A DNA stretch of 64,000 nt from Agrypnia vestita (GCA_016648135.1 JADDOH010002043.1:1-64000); one strand, 5' to 3'. Positions 9,816-21,119 are shown, counted from the first letter of the stretch. Made by a program: numbers and translations. Notes: generated by a model from the sequence alone, not told the origin.

Positions 9816-11176
9816 ACGTGTTATACAAGTGTATCGTTGCCAGTAGCAAAAACTTCGGAGGAGTCTTCTTCGTTCAATTTTGAATACACTTTGGGTGAAA
9901 TCTTGCCATCTAAGTTTACATTTGTTTTTCAGTATTTTTTATTTATTTTCTGTAAAACGTTGCATTATCACTGCCTATAATAACTTACATGGAATATTAA
10001 ATAGTCATTCGCTTTTTAAAAGCCTATTAAAATTACAATCGCCTTACAAAAATATTTTTCAAATTTCTTATCTAGTGTTTGTTATAGTGAGTTCTGGAAC
10101 CAGAAAGAGGTTCGTTTAGAATTTGTTAATAAAAATATTCAGGTTTATAGTATAATAGTATAATAGTTTATATAGTTTATAGTATAACCTATATAAACTC
10201 TAGGAGTTCATTGGAATTTCTGATCTATTCACCTGAGACGTTAATATTAGGACTGCGTTAACCCCTTTCACGAGGCATATTAGGCTCCTCAGCCTCACAT
10301 CATGAATCTAGAATCCAGGTAGATTTGTAATATTGCATACTTCTTCGGGGAGATTCTTCATATCAGCCTGTGCCTAGAAGCTGTCGAGTTTAGAGGGTGG
10401 AGTTAAAATATGTTGATGACATGAAATACCTGGAGTAGGTTCCACGGCGCTCGCGAATCGGGTAGTAATTCTAACATTACGGTCATGTACTCTATTGTAG
10501 TCTGGTACACACTCCAAGTTCTGTACAAGTTTATTCTCAGAAACCAGATCTATATTATCTCATTATGGTGTATCTATAAACTGTACTATTATTCATTATT
10601 ACATGTGCATTTCTGTATTATTAACAGAGTTCTAGATACCTATGACTCAACCTTTGCGGATATCGATATTTTATATTTATGTTTTGAGCAGTTTACAAAA
10701 TCCCCTGCGTATAAACTCGCGCGATGACATTTTTCTTCCCACACGAACACATGAAAACGCATACACACGCGGACACATAAAAACACACAAATTCACACAC
10801 TCACTATTTGATATATTGTTTTTTTTTTTTTTATCGATCCTGGTGTAATATTTTCTTATAATATTTCTTGTAATTGGCCCAAGGCTCTGTACATCAATAA
10901 TTGTTTTTCAAGATTTATTAATTATATGGCTGTAAGAAAACCAATAAATGAAAAATAAAGTTTCAAACCTGGACTAGCCAGATTAGGGAGATGGTGGTTT
11001 TATTATCATTTACAATTCTTTACAATAACACTGATGTGTTGAACTATCTTACAGAATTTCGTTTGCACTAAAAAAAGTACAAAAAAACATTAATATTTTT
11101 AAGTCAAATGTTTCAATGTTACGGTTCACAGTTTTAATAAAGTAAATTAAAAAATATATAAAGAAGTAAATAAAAT
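9816..11176. other. Long AT-rich stretch, no gene recognised
   Basis: Contains short internal duplications of GTATAATAGT/GTTTATA near 10145-10190 and an ACACA-rich patch at 10745-10800. Frames 9880-10119 and 10485-10848 are low complexity. Confidence 0.35.
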
Positions 11177-11905
11177 TGAAGACCCCATGACAAGAAGTTA
11201 ACTAACATTTTTGTCAAAAATGAGTTAATAAGCCCTCTGAACTAAATATTGTACGCTCTTTCCATTGGAAATAAGTTCAGAACTTAAAAATAATTAGAAC
11301 ATGTTCAAATCACAGAGATGAACATGTCAACTACGCTTTTTCATAAAAATCAAATCAGTTACTAATGGGAAGAAAATGTTATCTTCAATATTAACATGTT
11401 TGTGCCATCATTCTGAAATTAATACGCCTTTTAATTTGATTGCAATATTTATGGTTAATACAAATTTTACTCTGGCAGTACTGTCATATTCTATTTGAAG
11501 ACTATTATAATATGTACTTATATATTATTTTTCAATAATTTTAAATGGTACATATGTACCATGTTTTGTAATTGTGGATAATGGGTGGTAAAAACGGATA
11601 GCATTCGAAGGGTTGTTTGATGTTCGTGTTTTACCAATTATAAAAAGGTATTATCCTATTAAAAATGAGTTCCAGAGGCGAAAAAAGGATTGTTAACTAC
11701 ATATTTTGGAGAAAAGTAATTTATTTTTATTTTTTTGTGCATTAATGCGTTTTTTTTTTTACTTTGTAAATACTTTTTTGATATTTTAGTGACATAAATC
11801 AATAAAAATTAATCTTGAATTGGCAATAAAACATATTTTTCAATGGCGAAATGCCCTCAAAATGACTTGAATGTTAGTTGACAACTCCTTGCCACGGGGT
11901 CTTCA
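11177..11905. mobile_element. TIR element 'GAAGACCCC', copy 1 (non-autonomous)
   Basis: A 729-bp unit starting TGAAGACCCCATG and ending in the complement (CACGGGGTCTTCA), with inner GTTAACTAACATT/AATGTTAGTTGAC also inverted. A full-length copy in the opposite orientation lies at 21120-21870, so boundaries are well fixed. No transposase frame is seen, and flanking duplications are not clear, so the superfamily is unassigned. Confidence 0.8.
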
Positions 11906-12059
11906 AATATCAACGAAAATTAATTAACAAAATCAGACGCTACCAATTCTCTAAATTTAATACATGTAGATATTTCAAAGTTGTTAAACATTATAACTAC
12001 GCTACATTAAAAATAAAACAGCCGTGAATTATTTCAAAGACGGCGATCATCTGCCGAAT

Positions 12060-12350
12060 CAATAGTTGTGTATACTCTAGCCGCTGCAAATCGGAACAGC
12101 TGCACCGCCCGGCCAGCCACCCCCGGCCAGCCACCCCCGGCCAGCCACCCCCGGCCCGCCCCGTAGTACTCCGCGCCAGCGTAGCGGCCACTCGCCACTT
12201 TCAAGGTGCCGCGGCCCGACTACTACGCCCGCCCGTAGTACCGTAGCCGGCTGACGCGGTCAATATTTCCCTCCTGCCCGCAGCCTACCCGCATCCGTAG
12301 TACGCTTCCCGTGCCCGCGATCATCTCGGCCTTGCCAAGTCATCGTGTCG
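12060..12350. other. GC-rich island with 15-bp tandem repeat
   Basis: CpG-rich patch. At 12110-12155 the unit GGCCAGCCACCCCC(C) is repeated three times. GTAGTACxxxG-type phrases recur at 12165, 12235 and 12296. No protein family recognised. Confidence 0.5.
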
Positions 12351-12930
12351 CGTGTACTACGGACGATTTTCATTTTTTAACGTGTCGTTCGTTTCGCGTA
12401 TCGATTTTCACCCGAGCTTTTTCCCACCCTCTTTATTAAAGTCGGTCCGTGTTTTTGCGAGACGCCGTCTGGAACGCACTTATTATTTGAGATTTTTAGG
12501 TTGTTCCGAAAATATTAACTATTTTATTATTCAAATTACATTAACATTAACTGTACAGTAAATAAATCCATTAGTCTGCGAATTAGAAGATTATTTACGC
12601 CTGTGGAGCAGCTCCAGCAGGTAAATCCGCGAAGGTTGAAATATATCGCGTTAAATATTTATTAATATGCTTGAAGGTGTAGTAGGTGGTCGTTCTCTTC
12701 GGTTAATTTATTTTCTTCCGGTGATGCTTACAGTTAGTCGTTCTCGGACCATCTTCATCTTGAACACTTACGTCTCCGTTCCTAAGCGACACCGTTTTGT
12801 TCGTTTAGAAGCATAAAAAGAAAATTGTACATAATTATTATTTTATCAATCGCATTTCCAGTCCTGAATTAACGAATAAATAAAGCGGATCTCCAACTAA
12901 AGACTCGAAAATTTCCATATAATCTCATTA
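12351..12930. other. No gene recognised
   Basis: Ordinary sequence; a short frame (12352-12561) matches nothing. Confidence 0.3.
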
Positions 12931-12934
12931 GAAA

Positions 12935-13212
12935 AGAGACGAAAAATCACAGACCTTATGACACTCCACAAAATAGTAAACAACAAACTAGACTCGCCCT
13001 CAATACTCTCGCAAATAGATATACCTGCCCGGCCTCTGAGATCCCAAACACTATTCCACACAAAGGTTATTTCTCTCCTCTACCTAAAATGCTAAACCTG
13101 TACAACGAGGTCACGTCATGTAACCCTAACATCGACATATTTCACATGACACAACCTCAGTTTAAGAGGGAAATTATATCGCTCCTGACCGAAAATAGTT
13201 TGAGCGTGTAAG
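12935..13212 (+). pseudogene. Frameshifted C-terminus of a Jockey-like reverse transcriptase
   Basis: One plus frame gives RRKITDLMTLHKIVNNKLDS followed by an R-S-Q-T-L-F-H pattern and stops near 13093. A second frame continues with PKMLNLYNEVTSC, NPNIDIFHM and FKREIISLLTE to a stop near 13209. Together they follow the order seen at the end of Jockey-like ORF2 proteins, with one frameshift between. A tail-like TTAAATTAAAAAATAAAA lies near 13465. Confidence 0.6.
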
Positions 13213-13540
13213 ACGGACTCTTCGGAAATCAACCTAAACAAAAATTTTATAGCCACAAAGCGCGGGTACACATTTTCTGACTTGACCTGGGAGCCTACAT
13301 GTCTATTATGTCGTGCGGAGAATGTGAACTTCGTTCATCTTGTAATCGCTCGTAATTGTACTATACTTATAATGTGTTAATGTTTTATTGAAACTTGTAA
13401 CTGTACTAATCACCTTGTCTTAAGTGACTATCCATTAGGGTCATTCTGACCTGTCGATAGTCTTTAAATTAAAAAATAAAATTGTTTATCTATTTTCGGA
13501 ATAATCTTATGTTATTTTGTGACCATCATTTATGTGGTCC
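13213..13540. other. No gene recognised
   Basis: Probably includes the 3' UTR of the LINE fragment to the left; no other signal. Confidence 0.3.
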
Positions 13541-13905
13541 TTGTCGCACCTGGTGAAACTTTTACAGCAGCCGATGTCCGTCGATAATAGGGCGAGTGGC
13601 GCGGCTCAGCGTCGCTCCTCGGCCGGGTCCGTAACCCCGGTCCCCATTTTGAGTTCAGAAGTCCAATGACTTCGCTAACGAGCGGCACTCGGCTGGCGGG
13701 CCCGGGGTGGGGGCGGCGAGACGGCGCTATCGACCCGGGCCGACGACCTCCCCCCCCCTCCCCCCGCCCGGCTGCACCCCGCTGCAGCCCGTCTGGCCCG
13801 CCAGGGTTGGGGAGCGCCAATAGGGAATCGGGGATCGGACGCCGAGTGACAGCTCGACCGCCAACCCCATTTCGGGTTCACTCTGCTAAGCAGTGTCAGT
13901 TAACT
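13541..13905. other. GC-rich, CpG-rich island
   Basis: GC-rich patch with C runs at 13749-13768. Overlapping frames on both strands (to 96 residues) are G/R/P-rich without a known domain. Confidence 0.45.
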
Positions 13906-14073
13906 CGGTGAAAACCGTCACCAGACTTAAGGTCTGCCGGTTTCGGGACGACACTACACCACCGTGTTCGCGACACTATACACCGCAACCGTAGTATTGC
14001 TAAACTCTCACCAATATTTATCGCGCGCGTGTTAATCTTGTCGTAGACAAGCACGCGCCAACTTGCGTACAGA

Positions 14074-14130
14074 ACAATCAGGGCCGACGTTTCGGATCCC
14101 ATTGCAGGGTCCATCATCAGGGCTGATGTG
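14074..14130 (-). ncRNA. Hammerhead-ribozyme-like motif (Penelope type), good core
   Basis: On the minus strand: ATCAGCC, CTGATGA (14114-14120), a stem GGA/TCC plus CCC/GGG around TGCAAT, GAA (14091-14093), palindromic ACGT (14087-14090), C (14086), then GGCCCTGAT. ATCAGCC and GGCCCTGAT can pair as stem I with a small bulge. The core sequence is shared with 113-147. Confidence 0.65.
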
Positions 14131-14316
14131 TTGTCTTGAATGTTGGTGTTGTGGTTAAGTATCGGCTTGCAATACCGTGCCGGCCCGAAAGGTCGTAACA
14201 ACACGGCATAATACCCCAGTAAACACAAACTTGAAGATTCTGAGTGACCGTGAAAACCTAAGAACATTCTTAGAACAATCAGGATTTCTGCATTCCATTT
14301 TCCGCAAATAATAGAC

Positions 14317-14795
14317 AACTAACACTTCGCTCAGCATCAACATCTCAACATCTAATACAAATAAGTTAGCTGAAGTAAATCGCGTCCACAAAACTAGTTT
14401 CGGTGATCGTGCTCTCGCGGTGGCTGCACCAAAGTTACCTAATAACCTGAGACAAACAGACAGCTTACCACAGTTCAAAAAACAACTCAAGACGCATTTA
14501 TTTAGACAATCTTATAAAAACCTATAGAATCTGACCACAACAACGCTAGCTAATGTTTTCCACTCCTATTGTGCACTCCGCGAAAACACCTAATTCTTTC
14601 AGGCGCTCCCAACTATTATAGTATTCAATTTTAATTCCACTTCTTGCATGCCACCTAGTGAATAAGTAATAGTAAATAAGTTTTTTTCTTTTTTAGCAGT
14701 AAGTTTTGTAAGATAATAATTTTTCTGTGTAAAGCGCCCTTGAGGTGAGTATTCGCGAAAACGGCGCTATATAAATTATCCAAATATTATTATTA
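14317..14795 (+). mobile_element. CR1/L2-like LINE 3' end
   Basis: The plus strand encodes SFGDRALAVAAPKLPNNLRQ, then DSLPQFKKQLKTHLFRQSY, stopping near 14525. This is the characteristic C-terminus of CR1/L2 ORF2 proteins. The 3' UTR contains AAGCGCCCTTGAGGTGAG and GGCGCTATATAAATTATC, then a short ATT repeat (to 14795), as in L2-type 3' ends. It is 5'-truncated, without catalytic domains. Confidence 0.8.
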
Positions 14796-15248
14796 GGAAT
14801 CTACGAGGGAGAGTGAGAAGGAGCGGGGTCTAGAGTGGGTGTTACCAACAACCAAACGGTTACTTGTATTATTTTATTGTTTTGAGACACGTTCGAGTAA
14901 TTTCAATAGGTTTTAGGAACATCCAATTTGACATATGTTTTTGGGAAACGTGTTATGGAGAAAACTTTACCCGTGGCGGACTCTGCGCATATTTTACTTG
15001 TTAACTTTAAAATCGGCCACAAGGTGTCATTACTGTAGCAAAACCTCCCGACTTCAGGTAGTTGTATTATAATCTCATCAGGAATCGAAACCTGAACTCC
15101 TTTCATTGCCGTAGCCGTAAATTAACGTTACGTTGTCCGCCATGTTACTTTATATCCTTTTTACTTTACTCAAAATTATGCCTAAATCAAATGCGGAGAG
15201 ACTAAACGCAAATCGCGAAAGAAAATTAACCGCTTAAAGTATAATAAG
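14796..15248. other. No gene recognised
   Basis: Ordinary sequence, no coding or repeat signal that I can support. Confidence 0.3.
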
Positions 15249-15420
15249 TATTATCTTATATTCAACAACACATTCTTATTGTGAAGTTGCAATTTTTTCA
15301 GAACAAAGTTCTGTGAAATTTAAAACCAAATTAATTAATCAATTAGAAGGGCATTCAGATAAATCAATTTTATTTTTCTGTATGTCTTTCTAGTTGATTC
15401 ATTAATTTGCTTTAAGTATT
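15249..15420. repeat. Fragment of the 'AATTAATCAATTAG' repeat
   Basis: TTATATTCAACAACACATTC with GTGAAGTTG corresponds to one terminal arm of the palindromic unit at 51601-51800, and AAAACCAAATTAATTAATCA is shared with it. The far arm is missing. TATGTCTTTCTAGTTGATT resembles the body of the SINE at 51985-52099. Confidence 0.6.
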
Positions 15421-16885
15421 ATCTATTAATTACATTGCCTTTCTCTCGTTCTCGTTCCGACAGTTTCACATCTAAACCTCTTTTTTATTTTAATTAATCT
15501 TAGGGATTAAGTTGAGTATTTAAGTCCGCAGAATCGATACCATTATAAGAAGTAATATGTTTTCTTAAGATTCGGTTTGGTCTTATAAAAATATCATATA
15601 AGCCAGCTTAGACAGGTCTGCTCTGAGCCTTCCTATAAAAAGGCTTCTATACATGTTTCTCATATAAATAGCTTTATTTCTGTGAGACTTGTGTAATTTA
15701 TTTTAAGTAATAAAAATATCGCTGAGTTGTTCTATTTTTCGTCGCTCGCTGTGTCGAAGATCTCCAGGGCATCTGAGGAGGGAGGAGTATGGCCACCGTC
15801 GACGCGTCTCGAGGAAGCGGCGCGCGAGATGAAATTCAAATTGGAATTTGATGCTGGAAACCCCGACTGAGCCAAAGAAGAGATATAATGATATCGACGA
15901 GACGGTGTGTCTTTAGAAATGGCGGGGCCTAGGGTCTGTGGAAGGAGATTCCAAGTCGATTATTTGATAGTGACAGTTTATCGTGACATTATTAAATTCA
16001 AAATAAATTACAGGAATCACGCAGAAAATACCATTACCCATTACCAGATTCCGAAATATTTGTATTATATTTTAGTAAGACATCTGTTATTTCCTACGTA
16101 AAGCTTAATGTTTAATTTTGTCTATTTACGTCAATCAGCATGAGATGTCGCCTATTTATCATTTAGAATTCAATTTTATAAATACAAGAAAATCACCGTC
16201 ACACCTTATACAGTCAGGGTAATGTAAGTGGGTGCATCGAATCCACAAATCCATCAATTATCGGCTGGAATGCATTGATAATTTTATATAATAGACTGAA
16301 ATATTTCATAAATAGCTACATAATAGATTCATTTAAATAGTGTTTCTAGTCAATATTAATAACCCGAGGCGAAACAGTGAGAACCGATTGATGTAGTTAA
16401 TAATAATAAACTTCGTTTTCACCACTTTTTGTTGAATACACCAACATTGATAATGTCACCACAAAATCATTTTGATGAAGAACTGATTGAGCCTAGAAAT
16501 AAAAAATGCGAGCATCACTTAGAATCTTCTCTTTTATATTTCACTAGGTCCAGCATAGAAGGACTTGAAATATTTTCGAACAGCCACCATTTCGATACAA
16601 GACAGAGGATGAAGCCGGTTTGTAATGAAATAACCGAAAAATATGTACGAGATAATTTTTTTAGAAAGGTTAGATCGAAATACGGATGTCGCCGTCCGTG
16701 TCCGCAAAAGTTTTATGTCGCTCGTATTTTAAAGTGCATTGAATACTTCATGTATGCGATATGGGTCGTATTTGTATCGAAGTCTGCTACAGTTCTATAG
16801 CGGAACATTTTTTCAAAGGTCCTATCGCTTTCCCTCGACTATTTCATCACCTGCACGTGAATGTAGTTGATTAGCTTAATTTCCG
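15421..16885. other. No gene established; one unplaced 123-codon frame
   Basis: The frame 16429-16800 (+) has a mixed composition (CNEITEKYVRDNFFRKVRSK, then several Cys) and is not obviously repeat-derived, but no domain is recognised and no splice or promoter context supports it. The rest is AT-rich without signal. A mildly GC-richer piece lies at 15740-15930. Confidence 0.3.
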
Positions 16886-16889
16886 AAAT

Positions 16890-17080
16890 AATCCCGGTAT
16901 CTGTCAGCCCTGCGCGCCGCCCGCCTCCCCCGAACAGCTGATGACGAATGTAGGCCTAGCCGGGGAGAAAAGAAATAAAAACAGCGGCTCAAGGAAGGGG
17001 CGCCGAGGGAAGGTTAGGAATACTACCCCCATCATTCATGACGCCGCGCCCAGCTGGGCGAGTACTACGCGCGGAGGCTG
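16890..17080. other. GC-rich island
   Basis: CpG-rich patch of about 190 bases ending at the start of the reverse-transcriptase fragment; no feature recognised. Confidence 0.4.
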
Positions 17081-17400
17081 ATGACTCAAATTACCAGAAA
17101 TCAGACAGTTAGGCGCATTTTATTTCGGCGAGCACCCTCACAAACTATACAGAAATCATTAACAAATAACTGTGACCTTTATCAAATATCAATATGGCTG
17201 AAAGTAAATAAATTGAAATTAAATATCAACAAAACAAAAGTGATGAACATCGGAAATAAGAGAATACCAGATGCACCAACAATAATTATCGATGGGGAAG
17301 CAATCAGAGAAACAACTGATATAAAATACTTATAGGGAATAATTATAGATAATAAAATAAAATTTTCATTGAACACCAATTATGAAATTGTAAGCGTCTG
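17081..17400 (+). pseudogene. Internal fragment of a CR1/Jockey-like reverse transcriptase
   Basis: IWLKVNKLKLNINKTKVMNI followed by DIKYL, an in-frame TAG (17333-17335) and GIIIDNKIKFS is the palm-to-thumb segment of non-LTR reverse transcriptases (W-L-x-x-N-x-L-x-L-N-x-x-K-T, then K-Y-L-G-x-x-I-D). The stop falls inside the Y-L-G motif. Catalytic residues upstream are missing. Confidence 0.7.
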
Positions 17401-18218
17401 AACGCGCAAACAACACAAAACAGCCATTAATCACAGTTGTTGTCCATTAATGGATAAAAATCTAAAATACATATTAAATGCAGTGCCCACGTACCGCATT
17501 GTATTTTGCTTGTATAAAAAGAGAAAATGAAACATACTGTACTTAATTCAAACACCATACTAACGCATTATGTATTTGATCACAATTATGTTATGAAAAA
17601 TACATCGACAAATAAAAAATAATAACAGCGCCCGGAGCATATGCAATTTTCATAACGGCATTTTCCATTTTGATTTCATCACTTATAAGAATTGCTGGCA
17701 TCTAGGGATGGGTCGTCCACGTCCGTCCATCGACGAGACGATCAACTAGTTGAATTCGTCAACTAGTTGACGCATCAACTTCGTTACGCGGACGTCGCGG
17801 ACGTTCTATCTAAACATCGGGACGATGGTCAACTGTCTACGGCTCAACCGTTGGCTATTTTTATGACGTTAATTTTTAAAATTTAAAGAAGTTCGAAGGA
17901 ATATAGTTTCGGGGAAAGTAAAACCGCTACTTGTGCTTATATGTAAAAAGAAATATTTTATTATTTATTTATAGGCACATTATAGGCATTTACGTATTGT
18001 TTTATATACTTCTTTCTATATATAATGAATAAAGAAGTAGGTATACACAACAATATCAGGTGTAAGCAGTAAAATATAAATATTAACTACATATATAAGC
18101 AGTGAAAGTATTGGGTATAAGCATTAAAATATGAGTATAAAAATTAAAAATATAAATAAGTACAAAGCAGTAATGTGTGTATAAAAAAATATATTAGGTA
18201 CATATCATTACATGTGTA

Positions 18219-18452
18219 CAGGGTTATATGGAAAACATTAATAACCTCGCAGGACTATATTCCTGCCTTGATTATGAGTCGAAAGCTATCATGACCTAAT
18301 ATCAATAGTTATGGAGATATGCGACATCAAAGTTTGAATTTTTTAATATATCTGACTTATTTTTTTGGAAAACGTTGGACTATCACTACACTAACTCAAA
18401 TCGATTACGAAAAATTCATTCGTTTCAATACAAGTTAAATAAAATGATAAAA
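18219..18452 (+). mobile_element. Half copy of MITE-1 nested in hAT element 1
   Basis: Begins CAGGGTTATATGG after TA and follows the left arm of MITE-1 through CTCGCAGGACTATATTCCTG and ACGTTGGACTATCAC to ATAAAATGATAAAAACC. The right arm is absent. Confidence 0.8.
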
Positions 18453-18641
18453 ACCTTTACATTTATTTATTATTTATAAATTTATAAATAAATACATAAT
18501 TTAAAAATACTTTACATTTGAGATGTTATCTAGAAATTTATTGAAGAATAAATCTTTCAAAGTCAGGCTTTCACTTTGTGGTGACATTATTAATAAATAA
18601 ATATATCTGTATTATTTGTCAACTTTAGTTTAAGGCTCAAT

Positions 18642-18674
18642 CTGAGAAAGGGAACATTGTTCCCGAAACATGTA
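18642..18674 (+). ncRNA. Hammerhead-like motif with palindromic ACATGT, inside hAT 1
   Basis: CTGAGAA (one change from CTGANGA), stem GGGAAC/GTTCCC around ATT, GAA, palindromic ACATGT and A. The flanking segment resembles PLE 3' sequence captured inside the hAT element. Confidence 0.5.
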
Positions 18675-18957
18675 AAAAATCAATAAAAAGTGGTGTAAAC
18701 AAAATTATAATAGATTTATTTTTTTATCTATAAAGTTGAAAATAGATCAACTAGTTGACGAATTCATCTAGTTGATCGTCTCGTCGATGGACGGACGTGG
18801 ACGACCCATCCCTACTGGCATCTTAGCTTTTGATCGGTGAGTCGAGACTTAAAGGTGCAAAAAATTCTTTGCCACCGCGCGTGCGCATTTCGTTGCATAA
18901 CTAAAAACTCACCTGAAACGCGTCTAAAGATGTATCACTTCTAAATGAATGCATCGC

Positions 18958-19060
18958 GTAAACGCTCGATGGTCTAGTGGCTGTGGTATCACTGTCCTAG
19001 TGATATTGTGTGACGGGTTGCCTACCAATTAGTCCTATTTTCATAGCGGGCGCATTTATT
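18958..19060 (+). repeat. tRNA-derived SINE relic
   Basis: TGGTCTAGTGGCTGTGG is A-box-like; a B-box-like GGGTTGCC follows at the right distance but is degenerate. CCTATTTTCATAGCG is shared with the SINE at 9712-9815. Confidence 0.6.
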
Positions 19061-19145
19061 GTGATAGAATAGCATTTTGACGTTATTTATTAATTAACAA
19101 ATTGATTAAAGGTGATTTTAATAATTTTGTACGATTTTAAGTTGG

Positions 19146-19600
19146 GTCATATTAAGCCTGGAATTGGCAAAAGAGGACTGAATGCGGTCACTAAGACGCT
19201 TGTGTGGAAAATCTCTGGTCGATAGAGTGAGGAATGAACAAATTAGACGTGAATGCAATGCTGGTTCTAGTGTGGTAGAAAGAATAAAGAAAGGAGTACC
19301 GAGATGGTTTGGTCATGTGGAACGTATGAACGAGGAAAGGATTGTTAAGAAAATACATGAGGCGAGTGTTGAAGGCAACAGGAATAGAAGGCGTCCGCGA
19401 AAGACCTGGCACGGTCAGATACAACAAGTGTTTAAGGATGGCCCCGTTAAAAGCCGCAACAACCGTAGACCTTGTATGATGTATGAATGTGGCCGAAGCA
19501 ATATTGGTGTGCCAGGATAGAAGAGTGTGGCGTTCAATCCTCTCTGCCTACCCCTGCGGGAAACGGCGTTATGGTTAGTTAGTTAGTTAGTTAGTCATAT
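19146..19600 (+). mobile_element. RTE1 copy D: 5'-truncated, long (TTAG)n tail
   Basis: The plus strand encodes RSLRRLCGKSLVDRVRNEQI, RWFGHVERM and GNRNRRRPRKTWH, and after a frameshift the CQDRRVW/YPCG ending. It ends in (GTTA) repeats at 19573-19593. GTCATAT occurs at both edges (19146-19152, 19594-19600), a short target-site duplication. The 5' cut falls within the W-N-W-Q region. Confidence 0.85.
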
Positions 19601-19684
19601 AATCGGTAGAATATAAAATAAATCAGAAATTTAAGAAAAAATTACACACTATGTTTTAAACCACTTAATTGCTATATATTTGTC

Positions 19685-19716
19685 AACTAGTTTCGGTTGG
19701 ACTCAACCTTCTTCAG
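19685..19716 (-). ncRNA. Hammerhead-ribozyme-like motif of the Penelope element
   Basis: On the minus strand: TTGTC, CTGAAGA, one spare A, stem GGTTG/CAACC around AGTC, GAA, palindromic ACTAGT, T, then GACAA. TTGTC and GACAA pair perfectly as stem I. The motif lies 3' of the GIY-YIG frame at 19795-20160 on the same strand, as in known Penelope-like elements. Confidence 0.75.
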
Positions 19717-19794
19717 GACAATTACAATATAGACTAATCTAGGTACAGAAATTTATAAAGGAGGAAAGAAAAAGAGAGAGGGACAGAGTGTCAA

Positions 19795-20160
19795 CTAGGT
19801 GGGGGGGAGGGAATGGGAGGAGTTAACTGAAGATAGAGGGAACAACTTTAAAATCGGACTATTAGATAAATTTATTTGTTTATTTATTATTTGACTATTA
19901 TTGTTGATAGCTTTATTAATTTCTAATGCTTCTAGATTGTTAAGTCGCAAACCTAATCCGTTTTTGTGTAAAATTTTTGGCCCTGTATTATTATTAAATG
20001 TGTGATTAAAATTAATTAGATGTTCGGCAAATTCAGAAAAACCTACATTTGTTAAGCATTTAATGTGTTCTTTTATTCTAATATTTACGTTTCTCGATGT
20101 TTTACCAATATAGAAAGCTGGGCAATCATTACAGCTAAGTTTATAAATACCAGAATGGTT
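19795..20160 (-). pseudogene. Penelope-like element, GIY-YIG endonuclease domain
   Basis: An open minus-strand frame of 121 codons without its own start. It begins SGIYKLSCNDCPAFYIGKTS and continues RNVNIRIKEHIKCL, EFAEHLINFNHTF and NNLEALEINKAINN to a TAG at 19795-19797. GIY, YIG, the R in the R-x-x-x-I-x-E-H helix and the late acidic LEALEI helix are all present. In intact Penelope-like retroelements this endonuclease follows the reverse transcriptase, which is missing here. The domain itself reads clean, so the insertion may be recent. It ends abruptly at 20160 in a 23-bp snap-back. Confidence 0.85.
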
Positions 20161-20183
20161 TTTATAAACTTAGCTGTAATGAT
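20125..20183. repeat. Perfect 23-bp inverted repeat at the truncated end of the Penelope fragment
   Basis: 20125-20147 and 20161-20183 are perfect inverted complements with a 13-base loop. The left arm is GIY-YIG coding sequence; the right arm is an inverted extra copy added past the truncation. Confidence 0.95.
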
Positions 20184-21119
20184 GGAATGGAATGGAAAAT
20201 AAAATAAATCATTTTATCGGCGCAGAAAATTCTTTCTTGATTTTTTGCGTAATATTTACGACGGTGTAACTTCGTTATCTTGCCAGTTTTTCTCCAAGAC
20301 CTTCGGTTTTCTGTATGATAGTCTGCTTTTTGTGTACCCGTCTGCGACTAGCTGTGTCTGGCGGTGGAAGGCAATTAATTGTAACCCTTAGGACTATCCA
20401 AGCAGAAGACTCCATCTCCCTCTCCCTCCGTGGTGCGGTATTTATCTGTCTAGTCGGCTCTCCCTTTGGCACGCATTACCGAATAAAAACTAGACATTCG
20501 ATTAACAGTGTGAAAGAGACTTTAACCGGTCGGGTGCCGGACGCGTATGCGAATTCGGCCTATTTTACCCGCGTTTATGGGCTTTTAAAGCTTATCATCG
20601 GTTGTTTCTCAAGTTTTTGAATTGATGAACGAGTTCTATTTGTCAAGTGACCTCATTTGCCGCGCAAAACGGACAAAAAATCATTCCAAATGTCGTGTTC
20701 GAACCGCGAATTAATTGGGTTGTTTATGTGTTAAAAAATGTTGTTTTGTAAATAAAAAAGTGTTAAAATTAATTATTTTTATATTCTTTTATATTTTTAG
20801 AACGAAAATATTGAAATACAACATCTTTAGTGTTATTGCTTCCATGGTTTTATCCGATAAACACGTGCGTACATTTTTGACAATAAATTTCGTTACTTAT
20901 TTTCATAATTAATGAAGAAGCAATTACTGTGCAAGTAATTATTGAAATATAAGTAATTATTGAAGTCTGTATATTGAGAAACCAGAAAATGCAACTTCTT
21001 AGCGATTAATGTTGATTTTTACATGAATATAACCATCACAAAAAACTTTCTTAAAAAAATTGCGCGGCATACGACCGGTTAACAGTATGAAAGAGACTTT
21101 AAAACGTGTTATATACAAA
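20184..21119. other. No gene recognised
   Basis: Ordinary sequence. A 101-codon plus frame (20315-20620) has no recognised domain; I cannot exclude a small host exon. Confidence 0.3.

Larger units (their letters stand above)
17695..18822. mobile_element. hAT element 1 (non-autonomous) with 8-bp target-site duplication
   Basis: The unit 17703-18814 starts TAGGGATGGGTCGTCCACG and ends in its complement, with inverted similarity over about 75 bp. CTGGCATC is duplicated at 17695-17702 and 18815-18822: 8-bp duplications and a yAGGG start are hAT hallmarks. Subterminal CAACTAGTTG palindromes recur and may bind transposase. No transposase frame is present. The interior carries a half MITE-1 and a hammerhead-like motif. 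Confidence 0.9.

Noticed and set aside
13530..13911. Overlapping 68-96-codon frames in a GC island
   Set aside because: Frames open on both strands because GC-rich DNA has few stops; composition is G/R/P-biased. The same applies to 7285-7652, 27137-27628, 28733-29342 and 45557-46012.
16429..16800. 123-codon plus frame as a host gene
   Set aside because: Not low complexity, but no recognised domain, no splice or promoter context and single-exon length within chance for this region; left as unplaced.
16938..17090. CTGATGA motifs at 16938 and 17078, also 8995 and 9382
   Set aside because: None is followed by a stem and GAAA at hammerhead distance.
19573..19593. Telomere-type repeat seed
   Set aside because: The unit is TTAG (4 bp), not the insect telomeric TTAGG, and always sits at RTE1 3' ends.
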